Source of the DNA: Terribacillus halophilus | GTDB taxonomy: Bacteria > Bacillota > Bacilli > Bacillales > Amphibacillaceae | Assembly (NCBI RefSeq): GCF_900101385.1 | Contig: NZ_FMZB01000006.1 | Span: 171,967-235,966 of the forward strand | Direction of reading: 5' to 3' | Length of the DNA stretch: 64,000 bases | In this document: one piece after another, positions 33,533 to 42,031 of the stretch | How the letters are laid out: every line of letters starts with the position of its first letter | Numbering within the stretch: the first letter of the stretch is position 1 | The notes under the pieces: model-generated | The model's database searches: none | The model's input: the letters and a program-made list of their open reading frames with translations, nothing else | What the model was told of the DNA's origin: nothing | Made by a program: the position numbers and the translations under genes

Positions 33533-33565
33533 AAATCCTGCTGTTTTTGTTTGACAGCAGGATTT
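33533..33565 (-). terminator. intrinsic terminator
   Basis: AAATCCTGCTGT / ACAGCAGGATTT, 12 bp, with the U-run on the minus strand (AAAAAA on the plus strand before it), just past the small minus-strand gene. Confidence 0.9.
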
Positions 33566-33571
33566 CCACAC

Positions 33572-33709
33572 TTATTTGTTTTTCTTCTTACGGAAGCCGC
33601 CGGCGATATCCGCTTGTTTGAATTCTTTGCGGAATGCGACTTCACGGGCATCAGATAGACTGATACCATTCATCCGTACAGGCTGATAGTTGCCATATTG
33701 CTTAGCCAT
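33572..33709 (-). CDS. small protein, YfhE-like
   Basis: A 45-residue basic protein. The ATG at 33709 has a strong AAAAAGGAGGATG in front, and a terminator follows the stop by a few bases, which supports a real gene. The C-terminal half, SDAREVAFRKEFKQADIAGGF then RKKKNK, resembles YfhE of B. subtilis (QEV, FK.AD, AGF pattern); the first half NYQPVRMNGISL is different from what I recall. The function is unknown. Confidence 0.65.
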   Translation of the reverse strand: MAKQYGNYQPVRMNGISLSDAREVAFRKEFKQADIAGGFRKKKNK

Positions 33710-33774
33710 GCGATCATCCTCCTTTTTACGGGTTATCAAAAGTGTTCCCCTGACTATTGTGTTCTAAACAAGGG

Positions 33775-33802
33775 TTGCATCTTTTGTCAGAACAGCTATA
33801 AT
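33775..33802 (+). promoter_or_regulatory. argS promoter
   Basis: TTGCAT (33775-33780) and TATAAT (33797-33802), spacer 16, just upstream of the T-box leader. Confidence 0.8.
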
Positions 33803-33808
33803 GAAAAA

Positions 33809-34052
33809 CAATATATATTTGCCGATAAGAAAGAGAGTACTGCAGCTGGAAACAAAAGCGAGTCCCGGACGGTGGAAGCGGGATGTGGAAGGTAGCAGGA
33901 ACCGGACTTTCTTGGCTGTAGTCCTGAACGTACGTGAAGTAGGGGCTGCCGGGAGCTATCATTCCCGTTATCCAATTGAGCAGGTCCGATCAGGACAATT
34001 AGAGTGGCACCGCGGATATACCGTCTCTTCCAAGTGGAAGAGGCGGTTTTTT
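33809..34052 (+). promoter_or_regulatory. T-box leader of argS
   Basis: A 240-base leader with the T-box AGAGTGGCACCGCGG at 34001-34015 and, right after it, a terminator (CCGTCTCTTCC / GGAAGAGGCGG, loop AAGT, T run) at 34021-34052. The T-box can pair with part of that region to form the antiterminator when uncharged tRNA binds. A stem I with GAAAGAGAGTAC at its 5' end and TGAACGTACG on the 3' side fits; CGT at 33929-33931 followed by A is the likely specifier codon (arginine). Confidence 0.93.
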
Positions 34053-34074
34053 ATTTGAAGGAGGAAGTGGGATA

Positions 34075-35757
34075 ATGTACAAACAGATTGCAGCAGAATT
34101 ACTGGCTAAATCTTTAAACAAATCAGCAGAAGAAATCGAGGAGCAAATGGAGCGACCGAAGCAGCTGCAGCATGGGGATTATGCTTTTCCGTGCTTTGCT
34201 TTGGCGAAAGAAAAAAGGCAAGCACCGCAAATCATCGCAGCTGAACTAGCTAACGATCTATCACATGATGTATTTTCTGGCATTACGGCAAGGGGTGGCT
34301 ATGTCAACTTCAAGCTCGATAAACAAATTGCCGGCAGCCGCGTTTTGCGCAGTATCCATCAGCAACGTGAGCGTTACGGAAGCGCAGCTGTTGGCCAGGG
34401 GCAGGTAGTCGCAATCGATCTATCTTCTCCCAATATTGCCAAGCCCTTCTCCATGGGTCATCTGCGCTCGACCGTCATCGGGAACAGCATCAGTCTGCTG
34501 CTGGAAAAGCAAGGGTATGAAGTTGTCAGGATCAATCATGTCGGTGATTGGGGGACACAATTCGGCAAGCTTATGTGTGCGTATGAAAAATGGGGCGAGG
34601 AAGCAAAGGTCCGTTCCAATACGATTCCGGAGCTGTTGAAGCTCTATATACGCTTCCATGAAGAAGCCGCCAATGATGAGCAGCTGGAGCAGGAAGGCAG
34701 GGAATGGTTCCGAAAATTGGAGCAGGGCGATGCATATGCCAATAAGCTCTGGCGCTGGTTCCGTGACGCGTCGATGGAGGAATTCGAGCGTGTGTATCAG
34801 CTGATGGGCGTGCGATTTGACTCCGATGCGGGGGAAGCTTTTTATAATGACAAAATGGAACGAGTCATTGAGGAATTGGAACAGAAGAAACTGTTAAGCT
34901 GGTCGGAAGGAGCGCAAGTAGTCCGTTTGGATGAACAGGAGCTTCCGCCCAGCCTGATCAAGAAAAAGGATGGTGCCACACTATATGCAACACGTGACCT
35001 AGCCGCGGCTATTTATCGCAAGGAAACATATGGATTTTCCGAGAGTCTGTATGTTGTCGGTCATGAACAGAGCTTGCATTTCCGACAGCTGAAGCTGGTA
35101 CTCAAGAAAATGGGATATGAATGGGCAGATGGAATCAGCCATCTTTCATTTGGTATGGTATTGCAGGATGGAAAGAAAATGTCAACCAGAAAAGGAAAGT
35201 TGGTGCTGCTTGATAAAGTGCTGAAGCAGGCGATTCAGCTGGCAGCCGCTAATATTGCCAAGAAAAATCCTGAATTGGCAGATAAGGAGGAAGTTGCAAG
35301 GCAGGTCGGCGTAGGAGCAGTGTTATTCCATGACTTGAAGCACGAACGCATACGTGATATCGAGTTTTCACTGGAAGATATGCTTCGTGTAGAAGGTGAG
35401 ACGGGACCATATGTGCAATATACGCATGCTCGAGCATGTACGCTGCTTACGAAAGCAGGTGACATCCGCTGCGATTCAGAAGTTGCAGCAGCCATTGCCG
35501 CGGATGCTTGGCCGATACTTTCCCTGCTGATGCAGTTCCCGGAAGCAGTGGCCGATGCGATCGCCAACCATGATCCTTCCCGTATCGCAAAATACGTGAT
35601 TGATCTTGCCCAAGCGTTCAACAGTTACTATGGAAAGGTCCGCATTTTGGATGAAGATGATGACCTTGGTGCTCGCCTGGCCATTGTCAAAGCTGTGGCA
35701 ATAGTTTTGGCAGAAGGACTGCGCCTCCTTGGTATTGCTGCACCGAAACAGATGTGA
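34075..35757 (+). CDS. argS: arginyl-tRNA synthetase
   Basis: A 560-residue class I synthetase charging tRNA-Arg. An N-terminal Add1 domain (1-85) recognises the tRNA D-loop, the HIGH motif variant is FSMGH (in SPNIAKPFSMGHLRST), the KMSKS loop is KKMSTRKG, and an anticodon-binding DALR domain ends it (ARLAIVKAVAIVLAEGLRLLGI). Full length. Its T-box shows that it is induced by uncharged tRNA-Arg. Some Bacillaceae carry two argS genes; whether this is the only one cannot be judged here. Ribosome site GAAGGAGG. Confidence 0.96.
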   Translation: MYKQIAAELLAKSLNKSAEEIEEQMERPKQLQHGDYAFPCFALAKEKRQAPQIIAAELANDLSHDVFSGITARGGYVNFKLDKQIAGSRVLRSIHQQRERYGSAAVGQGQVVAIDLSSPNIAKPFSMGHLRSTVIGNSISLLLEKQGYEVVRINHVGDWGTQFGKLMCAYEKWGEEAKVRSNTIPELLKLYIRFHEEAANDEQLEQEGREWFRKLEQGDAYANKLWRWFRDASMEEFERVYQLMGVRFDSDAGEAFYNDKMERVIEELEQKKLLSWSEGAQVVRLDEQELPPSLIKKKDGATLYATRDLAAAIYRKETYGFSESLYVVGHEQSLHFRQLKLVLKKMGYEWADGISHLSFGMVLQDGKKMSTRKGKLVLLDKVLKQAIQLAAANIAKKNPELADKEEVARQVGVGAVLFHDLKHERIRDIEFSLEDMLRVEGETGPYVQYTHARACTLLTKAGDIRCDSEVAAAIAADAWPILSLLMQFPEAVADAIANHDPSRIAKYVIDLAQAFNSYYGKVRILDEDDDLGARLAIVKAVAIVLAEGLRLLGIAAPKQM

Positions 35758-35954
35758 TCATCAGCTCCGGATAAGATTTCTGGTAACAGGATATCGCTTT
35801 GACATCGGGGCAGGGATAGGTGCCATCACCTTGGAAATGGAATTTTTTATCGTTTTTATATTCAAGATTTTTCACCTTTTATGCAAAACAGACTATTTTT
35901 TATGCGAGCCTCCGCTTATAATACGGTTAAATAACAGGAACAGGCGGATTACGC

Positions 35955-37094
35955 ATGAAAATTAAAGCATTCTTTGTCATATTGTCGAGTTTTGTCATCT
36001 TAGCAGCGTGCAGTGGCGGTGTTCCCTTAGAGCAGCCAAAAGCGATGCATGCAGTACAGCAGAATATAATTGAGCTGGAACCGAAAGAACCGCCAGTCAT
36101 TTCATCATCGATCTCCATTACAGCCGTTGGTGACGTGCTCTTACATAGTTCTATCTATTCAGAGGCGAAAAATGGGACAGGTTATGATTTCGATCCGATG
36201 TTTGGGGATATCAAACCTTATCTTGGAGAATCGACACTTACCGTAGCAAATCAGGAGTCGATCATGGGCGGGGAAGCATTGGGTATCTCCTCTTATCCGA
36301 CATTCAACAGTCCCGATGAAATAGGAAATACATTGAAGGACGTCGGGGTGGACGTAGTCACAATGGCCAATAACCACACACTTGATCAAGGGGAAGCTGG
36401 TGTGGAACATGCAACAGCACAGTATGAAAAAATCGGGATGGCATATACTGGAGCGTATCGAAACAAGGATGATAGTGAAAAGCTAACAATAGAAAAAACA
36501 GAGGGAATTTCTGTTGCCTTCCTTAGTTATACGTATGGGACGAATGGTATTGCTATACCTGACGGAAAAGATTATCTAGTCAATCTGATTGACAAGCAGA
36601 AAATAAAAGAAGATATCAAAAAAGCAAAACAGGAAGCAGATGCTATCATCGTAAGCTTACATTTTGGTATCGAATACGAACATGACCCCAATGATGAACA
36701 AAAAGAGCTGGCCCAATATGTTGCTGACCAGGGAGCGACAGCGGTATTAGGCTGTCACCCGCATGTGCTGCAGCCGGTTGAATGGCTGACAGGAAAAGAT
36801 GGAAATAAGACACTTGTCATCTATTCGCTGGGGAATTTCATTGCAGCACAGGAAGAAACGGATCGACGTATAGGAGCTGCGTTTCAATTTGATATTGTGA
36901 AGGATGGCAAAAAGGCAACGGCAACGTCCCCAAAAATGCTGCTGACATACTTATCTTTCACGGATTGGCATCATTATCGTATTGAGCCGATGTATCAGCT
37001 TCCGGAACTGAAACACGAGTATGAGGAGAAGAAAACGCATATGGCAAAGCTTGCTCCTGACCTTTCTTTTATGGAAGAAAGTCCATCAAGCTAA
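35955..37094 (+). CDS. CapA-like lipoprotein (poly-gamma-glutamate capsule synthesis family)
   Basis: A 379-residue protein with a lipoprotein signal peptide: MKIKAFFVILSSFVILAAC with lipobox LAAC, cleaved before Cys19. The mature part is a calcineurin-like CapA/PGA_cap domain: ITAVGDVLLH, then NQESIMGG, MANNHTLDQGEAGVE, LHFGIEYEHDPN, GCHPHVLQPVEW and YSLGNFIA, which carry the metal-binding Asp, Asn and His residues. Proteins of this family act in poly-glutamate attachment or release, but a lone gene without capBC cannot be tied to a capsule. It is single, with a TATAAT at 35917. Confidence 0.9.
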   Translation: MKIKAFFVILSSFVILAACSGGVPLEQPKAMHAVQQNIIELEPKEPPVISSSISITAVGDVLLHSSIYSEAKNGTGYDFDPMFGDIKPYLGESTLTVANQESIMGGEALGISSYPTFNSPDEIGNTLKDVGVDVVTMANNHTLDQGEAGVEHATAQYEKIGMAYTGAYRNKDDSEKLTIEKTEGISVAFLSYTYGTNGIAIPDGKDYLVNLIDKQKIKEDIKKAKQEADAIIVSLHFGIEYEHDPNDEQKELAQYVADQGATAVLGCHPHVLQPVEWLTGKDGNKTLVIYSLGNFIAAQEETDRRIGAAFQFDIVKDGKKATATSPKMLLTYLSFTDWHHYRIEPMYQLPELKHEYEEKKTHMAKLAPDLSFMEESPSS

Positions 37095-37157
37095 CTGCTT
37101 GATTCCCTTTCGTAGGTACCGTATCTTTAGAAAGAAAGCAGAAGGGGGAAACAGATA

Positions 37158-37478
37158 ATGGAACAAATCAATACAAAAGAAAAGTTCAACGAAATCATCA
37201 TGAGTGAAGAACCGGTCATCGTTAAGTTCTTCGCAGATTGGTGTCCGGATTGCACACGCATGAATATGTTTATCGATCAGGTGCTTGCGGAATATGGCAA
37301 TTATAAATGGTATGAGCTGAATAATGATGAAGTACCTGATGTTGCAGCGGAACAGGAAGTGATGGGGATTCCAAGTATCCTCCTCTTCCAGAATGGTGAA
37401 AAGCTGGCGCACTTGCATAGCGCAAACGCGAAGTCTCCTGAAGAGGTTATCGCGTTCCTTCAACAGCAGCTTGGATGA
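37158..37478 (+). CDS. thioredoxin family protein
   Basis: A 106-residue thioredoxin fold with active site FFADWCPDCTRM (Cys-Pro-Asp-Cys; classical thioredoxin has CGPC) and the cis-proline in MGIPSILLFQNG. No signal peptide, so cytosolic. The CPDC site and length match the YtpP/YdbP-type thioredoxin-like proteins of Bacillus. The partner is unknown. AAGGGGGAAA precedes the ATG, and a terminator follows directly. Confidence 0.9.
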   Translation: MEQINTKEKFNEIIMSEEPVIVKFFADWCPDCTRMNMFIDQVLAEYGNYKWYELNNDEVPDVAAEQEVMGIPSILLFQNGEKLAHLHSANAKSPEEVIAFLQQQLG

Positions 37479-37492
37479 GGAATCAGCTGAGA

Positions 37493-37525
37493 AGCTTCCC
37501 TGAATCAGCAGGGAAGCTCTTTTTA
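37493..37525 (+). terminator. intrinsic terminator
   Basis: AGCTTCCCTG / CAGGGAAGCT 10-bp perfect stem with a 6-base loop, then CTTTTTAT. Confidence 0.93.
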
Positions 37526-37545
37526 TATACACGCATATCTTTTCT

Positions 37546-37575
37546 TTGACTAAAAAAGTTTCCTTTGGTAAACTT
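37546..37575 (+). promoter_or_regulatory. mntH promoter with MntR box
   Basis: TTGACT (37546-37551), a 17-base spacer and TAAACT (37569-37574). The near-perfect 20-base palindrome AAGTTTCCTTTGGTAAACTT at 37556-37575 fits the MntR box of Bacillus (AGTTTNCCTNNGGNAAACT-like) and covers the spacer and -10 box. Manganese-bound MntR would repress mntH by blocking polymerase. Confidence 0.82.
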
Positions 37576-37607
37576 GCGCTAACAACAACTAGAAAGAAGC
37601 GATCTTT

Positions 37608-38948
37608 ATGAATAAAGAACGAGATAAAGACTGGCTCAAAAGGGCAGGGAATGCAAGTTTAGAGGAGTCGAACCATAGTGTAGCCATTCCAGAGAATGGC
37701 GGCTTTTTCAAAAAACTCTTCGCTTTTATGGGGCCAGGTGTCCTGGTGGCTGTTGGTTTCATTGATCCGGGTAACTGGGAGACTTCCATATCGGCAGGAT
37801 CGTCTTTTGGCTATATGCTGCTGGCGGTCGTCTTGCTTTCCAATTTGATTGCCATGCTCATGCAAGGACTTGCTGCCAAGCTTGGGATTGTTACTGGTCG
37901 TGATTTAGCACAAGCGACAAGGGATGCTTTTTCTCCGAAAGTGGTCGTGGTGCTTTGGTTACTGACGGAGCTGGCAATCATTGCAACGGATTTGGCCGAG
38001 GTATTGGGATCTGCCATAGCATTGAACTTGCTTTTTCATATCCCGATCACAGCAGGTATCATCATCACAGCTTTGGATGTGCTCTTGCTGCTTTTATTAC
38101 AGAAAAAAGGATTCCGCTGGATGGAGGCGATCATCACCGTTTTGATGATAACCATTGCGGGCTGTTTCTTATTCGAAATGATATTCTCCCATCCGGCTCT
38201 TTCAGAAGCATTGAAAGGCTATGTCCCTTCCCCGGAAATAGTTACTGATCCATCGGTTTTGTTTTTGGCGCTTGGTATTCTCGGGGCAACGGTAATGCCG
38301 CATAATCTGTATTTACATTCTTCCATCGTCCAGACAAGGAATTACCAGGATACAGAGAAGGGTAAAAAGGAAGCTGTCCGTTTCGCATATATCGATTCGA
38401 CCTTCTCACTCGGCGTAGCCTTCTTTGTCAACTCGGCGATTCTGATTCTTGGTGCAGCGGCCTTCCATACGATCGGACAGCATGTGGAAGGAATCGAGGA
38501 TGCGTACAAGCTGCTCAGTCCGGCAATCGGTGCTGGTGCGGCCAGCTTCTTGTTCGGGTTCGCGCTGCTTCTGTCTGGTCAGTCTTCGACCATTACGGGA
38601 ACGCTGACAGGTCAGATCGTCATGGAAGGATTCATCCAATTTCGGATGAAGCCATGGGTCAGACGACTTGTCACAAGAATCATCGCGATCATACCCGCAC
38701 TCATCGTAGTGGGAATTTACGGTCCTTCCAGCACGGGTGATTTGCTCGTCTGGAGTCAGGTGATACTTAGCCTGCAGCTCTCCTTTGCTGTCATTCCGCT
38801 TGTGCTGTTCACAAGCAGCAAGAAAAAGATGGGAGCATTCGTAAATAAACCGCATATCAAGGTGCTGGCATGGACGGCGACAGGATTGATTGTCTGTTTG
38901 AATGCATTCATGCTTGGCTATATGATCGTGACAGGGCATGCTTTATAA
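37608..38948 (+). CDS. mntH: Nramp-family Mn2+ transporter
   Basis: A 446-residue proton-coupled divalent metal importer with eleven predicted membrane helices. The TM1 metal site DPGNWETS and the TM6 MPHNLYLHS carry the residues typical of Nramp (Asp, Asn and Met). The N-terminal ~40 residues are cytosolic and charged. The MntR box in the promoter supports manganese as the main substrate. ATG 37608 is preceded by AGAAAGAAG. It is a single-gene unit with its own terminator. Confidence 0.95.
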   Translation: MNKERDKDWLKRAGNASLEESNHSVAIPENGGFFKKLFAFMGPGVLVAVGFIDPGNWETSISAGSSFGYMLLAVVLLSNLIAMLMQGLAAKLGIVTGRDLAQATRDAFSPKVVVVLWLLTELAIIATDLAEVLGSAIALNLLFHIPITAGIIITALDVLLLLLLQKKGFRWMEAIITVLMITIAGCFLFEMIFSHPALSEALKGYVPSPEIVTDPSVLFLALGILGATVMPHNLYLHSSIVQTRNYQDTEKGKKEAVRFAYIDSTFSLGVAFFVNSAILILGAAAFHTIGQHVEGIEDAYKLLSPAIGAGAASFLFGFALLLSGQSSTITGTLTGQIVMEGFIQFRMKPWVRRLVTRIIAIIPALIVVGIYGPSSTGDLLVWSQVILSLQLSFAVIPLVLFTSSKKKMGAFVNKPHIKVLAWTATGLIVCLNAFMLGYMIVTGHAL

Positions 38949-38973
38949 AGCCGGTTTCCAGCCGGCTTTTTTT
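38947..38973 (+). terminator. mntH terminator
   Basis: AAAGCCGG / CCGGCTTT stem, 7-base loop, followed by a T run overlapping the stem end. Confidence 0.92.
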
Positions 38974-39035
38974 ATTTGCCAAAGTTTAGACAATCCAATA
39001 TACAGGGAACGATAATAAGGAAGGAGAGGAGAACG

Positions 39036-39929
39036 ATGCAAACTTTCAAACGCGCTGTATATATAGTGAATGGGAATATGGATAATGACCAAATCGAACG
39101 GGAACTCGCACAGACGCTGCCAAAGCTAGCAACTGCGATCAAGCAGTTTGAGATCATGCAAACGAAGGATTTGGAAGAATTGGTGAGCTACAGTCAGCAA
39201 TCTGCTGCACATATAGATTTAATGATCATTCATGGGGGCGATGGTACCATCCATCAAGTGATCAATGCAATCGCTTCTTTGCCGAAGCGTCCGACAATCG
39301 CCATCATTCCAGGGGGGACCTGCAATGATTTCAGCCGCATGCTTGGTCTTCCGCAGAATTTGGGAAAGGCAACTGATGCAATCGTTCGCGGAAACACCAC
39401 TGCTATTGATATTGGTCAGTACGGAGACAGATACTTTCTGAATTTCTGGGGGGTAGGACTGATTGCGGATGCCTCGAACAATATCGATGAAAATCAGAAA
39501 GCCCGTCTTGGTGTGCTGTCCTACTTTATCAGCACTTTAAAGACAGTCAACCAAGCAGAGCCATTTGCATATGAGCTGGAAATTGACGGAGAAAGACTTA
39601 CTGGGGAAGCAGTCATGCTTTTGGTGATGAATGGTCGTTTTATTGGTACGAGAGAATTCGCAGGATCAGATATCCGACCTGATGATGGAAAACTGCATGT
39701 CTTTGTCGTGAAGAATTCCAATTTGACCAGCTTTAAGGAACTACTTCAAATCAAGCAAGAAAAAACGGATCTTTCAGAGCTTAACGAAGTAGCTATGTTA
39801 GAGGCCGAGAAAATCCGCTTTCTTTCTCCAAATGGCAAACCGATCGATATGGACGGGGAGGTTTATCGGGAAACACCTGGTGAGGTGAAAGTCTTACCAG
39901 CTCATCTGGATATGATAATTGGAGAATAG
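39036..39929 (+). CDS. diacylglycerol kinase family lipid kinase
   Basis: A 297-residue protein of the DAGK catalytic family (YegS/BmrU/DgkB relatives). The ATP-binding loop is IHGGDGTIHQVINAI, followed by IAIIPGGTCNDFSRMLGLP, the GGTxND signature. The C-terminal beta domain holds GTREFAGSDIRPDDGKL and ends with DMDGE. It would phosphorylate diacylglycerol or a related lipid. ATG 39036 has AAGGAAGGAGAGGAG before it. Which branch (DgkB housekeeping or BmrU-like) is not clear; the extent of similarity with DgkB needs an alignment. Confidence 0.88.
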   Translation: MQTFKRAVYIVNGNMDNDQIERELAQTLPKLATAIKQFEIMQTKDLEELVSYSQQSAAHIDLMIIHGGDGTIHQVINAIASLPKRPTIAIIPGGTCNDFSRMLGLPQNLGKATDAIVRGNTTAIDIGQYGDRYFLNFWGVGLIADASNNIDENQKARLGVLSYFISTLKTVNQAEPFAYELEIDGERLTGEAVMLLVMNGRFIGTREFAGSDIRPDDGKLHVFVVKNSNLTSFKELLQIKQEKTDLSELNEVAMLEAEKIRFLSPNGKPIDMDGEVYRETPGEVKVLPAHLDMIIGE

Positions 39930-39930
39930 T

Positions 39931-39960
39931 TTGACAATTAAGTGCCATATCTTCTATAAT
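39931..39960 (+). promoter_or_regulatory. promoter of the ABC-F unit
   Basis: TTGACA (39931-39936) and TATAAT (39955-39960) with an 18-base spacer, both perfect hexamers. It drives a ~300-base leader containing a small leader ORF and two terminators before the ABC-F gene. Confidence 0.9.
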
Positions 39961-39993
39961 AGAAATACTTATTATGAAAAGGAGGGGAATCAG

Positions 39994-40101
39994 ATGTTGC
40001 ACACACTTTCGCGTGAAGCCGATCAGAATCTATTGCATCGCCGCGCGATTATTCATGGTTTTGTTGGTAACGGGATACGTATGCCCTTTTTTACCAACTG
40101 A
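39994..40101 (+). CDS. leader peptide of the ABC-F gene
   Basis: A 35-codon ORF with a strong AAAAGGAGGGG ribosome site right after a perfect promoter. The peptide starts MLHTLSREADQNLLHRR and ends MPFFTN. Its last codons are part of a hairpin, GTTGGTAA (40063-40070) with TTACCAAC (40091-40098), so a ribosome stalled near the end would melt it. The two terminators downstream and an ABC-F gene after them match the layout of ribosome-mediated attenuators known for vmlR, msr and lsa-type genes. The peptide itself is unlikely to have another role. Confidence 0.75.
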   Translation: MLHTLSREADQNLLHRRAIIHGFVGNGIRMPFFTN

Positions 40102-40166
40102 ATAATGGATAATGTGCAGGATCTATTTCTCTACGACACGACTGAAAAGAATAGCGTTTCAAGAGG

Positions 40167-40191
40167 ACCACACCCTGCGTGTGGTTTTTTT
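40167..40191 (+). terminator. attenuator terminator 1 (ABC-F leader)
   Basis: ACCACAC / GTGTGGT with loop CCTGC then seven T, between the leader ORF and the ABC-F gene. Confidence 0.88.
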
Positions 40192-40215
40192 GTACTCTTT
40201 TTTCGAGTCGATTCA

Positions 40216-40247
40216 GAGTCAGACAGTCTTGCTGTTTGGCTTTTTTT
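40216..40247 (+). terminator. attenuator terminator 2 (ABC-F leader)
   Basis: GTCAGACAG / CTGTTTGGC 9-bp stem with two G-U pairs, loop TCTTG, then seven T, 23 bases before the ABC-F start. Two terminators in a row would give tight basal control. Confidence 0.8.
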
Positions 40248-40269
40248 AATAGGAAAAGGAGCGGATATC

Positions 40270-41886
40270 ATGTTGATTACATTGAAGGATGTCAAGAAAA
40301 TCATGGGTGGCAATATATTGTTTGAAAAGCTCAACCTGGAGCTTAAACCAGGGGAAAAGCTCGGTTTGGTCGGAAGGAATGGCAGCGGTAAATCAACTAT
40401 TTTCAAATTAATTACTGGCACGGAAGATTGTGACGACGGGCAAGTATTCATTCGGAAGCAAGCTAAAATCGGTTACTTGGAACAAATCCCCACTGGTCAT
40501 GAGGGTACAGTCAAGGATTACTTAATGGGAGCTTTTGAAGAGCTGAGTGTTTTGCAGGAGAGAATGCGGAAGCTGGAAGTAGAAATGCTGGATCCGGATA
40601 AATTGGATAAAGCATTGGCCGCATATGGAGAGATACAGAACGCATTTGCAGAAGCTGGGGGTTATGAAATGGATGCGCAGATTGCGCGGACAGCAAATGG
40701 TCTGCATATTGCCCATTTGCTGGAGGAACCATTCGCCCGTCTTAGTGGAGGGGAAAAAACGAAAGTGGGCTTGGCATATGTTCTCCTGCAGCAGCCTGAT
40801 TTGCTGCTGTTGGATGAGCCGACGAACCATCTCGATTTATCGGCGATTGAATGGCTGGAAAACTTCCTTGCAAACTATGCGGGAGCCGTATTCATCATAT
40901 CGCATGATCAATACTTTCTGGATGCAACTGTCTCGCGAATTGCTGATTTGGAGGATGGGGAAGTGACTGTTTATACTGGCAATTTCACGTCCTATTTGAA
41001 ACAAAAAGAAGCAAAGCTTTTGCAGGAATTCGAAGCATACAAAGAGCAGCAGAAGAAAATCAAGAAAATGAAGGAGACAATCAAGCGACTGAAATTATGG
41101 GCGAACCAGGCTAATCCGCCAAACGAAGGGTTGCATAAGCGTGCCCGTAATATGGAGAGAGCATTGGAGCGAATGGAGAAGCTATCCCGACCGAATATCG
41201 ATCCAGCCAAGATGAAACTCAAGCTTGCTGCCGATGAACGTAGCGGGGAGGATGTCATCCGCTTGGAATCCATCAGCAAGCGTTTTGGTGACAGGGAAGT
41301 GCTGCGGAATATCATGCTGCACGTGCGCTATAAAGAAAGATTGGCCATTGTCGGAGATAACGGCAGCGGAAAATCGACTTTAGTCAAGATAGTTCTTGGT
41401 ACTTTGGAGGCTGACGATGGGAGTATCAAGGTGGGGAGTTCGGTAAGGGTAGGTTACTTGCCGCAGCACCCTTTGGAGGAAGCTGATCCAGCTATGCGGA
41501 TGATTGATTATTTCCGGACTGCCATTTCTGTAACCGAAGCCCAAGCACGGCATATGCTGGCAGCCTTCTTGTTTTATGGTTACGCGGTATTCCAGCCAAT
41601 CGGACGATTGAGCGGCGGAGAAAGAATGCGGCTGAAGCTGGCAATTTTCATGCATCAAGGTATCAATCTGCTCATCTTGGACGAACCGACAAACCATTTG
41701 GATCTGGAATCCAGAGAAGTGTTGGAGGAAGCGCTTGGGCGTTTCGATGGGACAGTGATCGGTATCAGTCATGATCGGCATCTTTTGAATACTTGCTTTG
41801 ATCAAACAGCTTACCTGGAAGATGGGTCACTGCATCGACACCCGGGTAATTATGAACAGACGAAAGCCCATTGGAAAAGCATATAA
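40270..41886 (+). CDS. ABC-F family ATPase, probable ribosome-protection factor
   Basis: A 538-residue protein with two ABC domains and no membrane part. Domain 1 (1-255): Walker A GRNGSGKST, signature LSGGEKTK, Walker B LLLLDEPTNHLDL. A charged interdomain linker (about 245-320) forms the P-site tRNA interaction motif and holds RLKLWANQANPPNEG. Domain 2 (about 325-530): GDNGSGKST, LSGGERMR, LILDEPTNHLDLES. Such proteins rescue ribosomes from antibiotics or act in translation. The leader-peptide attenuator points to an antibiotic-inducible, resistance-type member. It resembles YdiF-like and VmlR-like proteins; the subgroup is not settled. Start ATG 40270 after AGGAAAAGGAG. Confidence 0.88.
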   Translation: MLITLKDVKKIMGGNILFEKLNLELKPGEKLGLVGRNGSGKSTIFKLITGTEDCDDGQVFIRKQAKIGYLEQIPTGHEGTVKDYLMGAFEELSVLQERMRKLEVEMLDPDKLDKALAAYGEIQNAFAEAGGYEMDAQIARTANGLHIAHLLEEPFARLSGGEKTKVGLAYVLLQQPDLLLLDEPTNHLDLSAIEWLENFLANYAGAVFIISHDQYFLDATVSRIADLEDGEVTVYTGNFTSYLKQKEAKLLQEFEAYKEQQKKIKKMKETIKRLKLWANQANPPNEGLHKRARNMERALERMEKLSRPNIDPAKMKLKLAADERSGEDVIRLESISKRFGDREVLRNIMLHVRYKERLAIVGDNGSGKSTLVKIVLGTLEADDGSIKVGSSVRVGYLPQHPLEEADPAMRMIDYFRTAISVTEAQARHMLAAFLFYGYAVFQPIGRLSGGERMRLKLAIFMHQGINLLILDEPTNHLDLESREVLEEALGRFDGTVIGISHDRHLLNTCFDQTAYLEDGSLHRHPGNYEQTKAHWKSI

Positions 41887-41924
41887 CGACATCTTCTCAG
41901 ACTATTAAAAAGTGTTGAGAAATC

Positions 41925-41971
41925 AAAAAGGCAGAGGGTAACCTATGACATGTAGGCACCTTCTGCTTTTT
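41925..41971. terminator. probable bidirectional terminator
   Basis: AAAAAGGCAGAGGGT with ACCTTCTGCTTTTT, one bulge and one mismatch, large loop of about 18 bases; T run on both strands. Lies between the convergent ABC-F and SDR genes. Confidence 0.7.
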
Positions 41972-42031
41972 AACCTTACTTCTTTAGGTTTGTTCGTTTT
42001 TCAGTGATCTTTATTTACTCGCCATCTTTCT

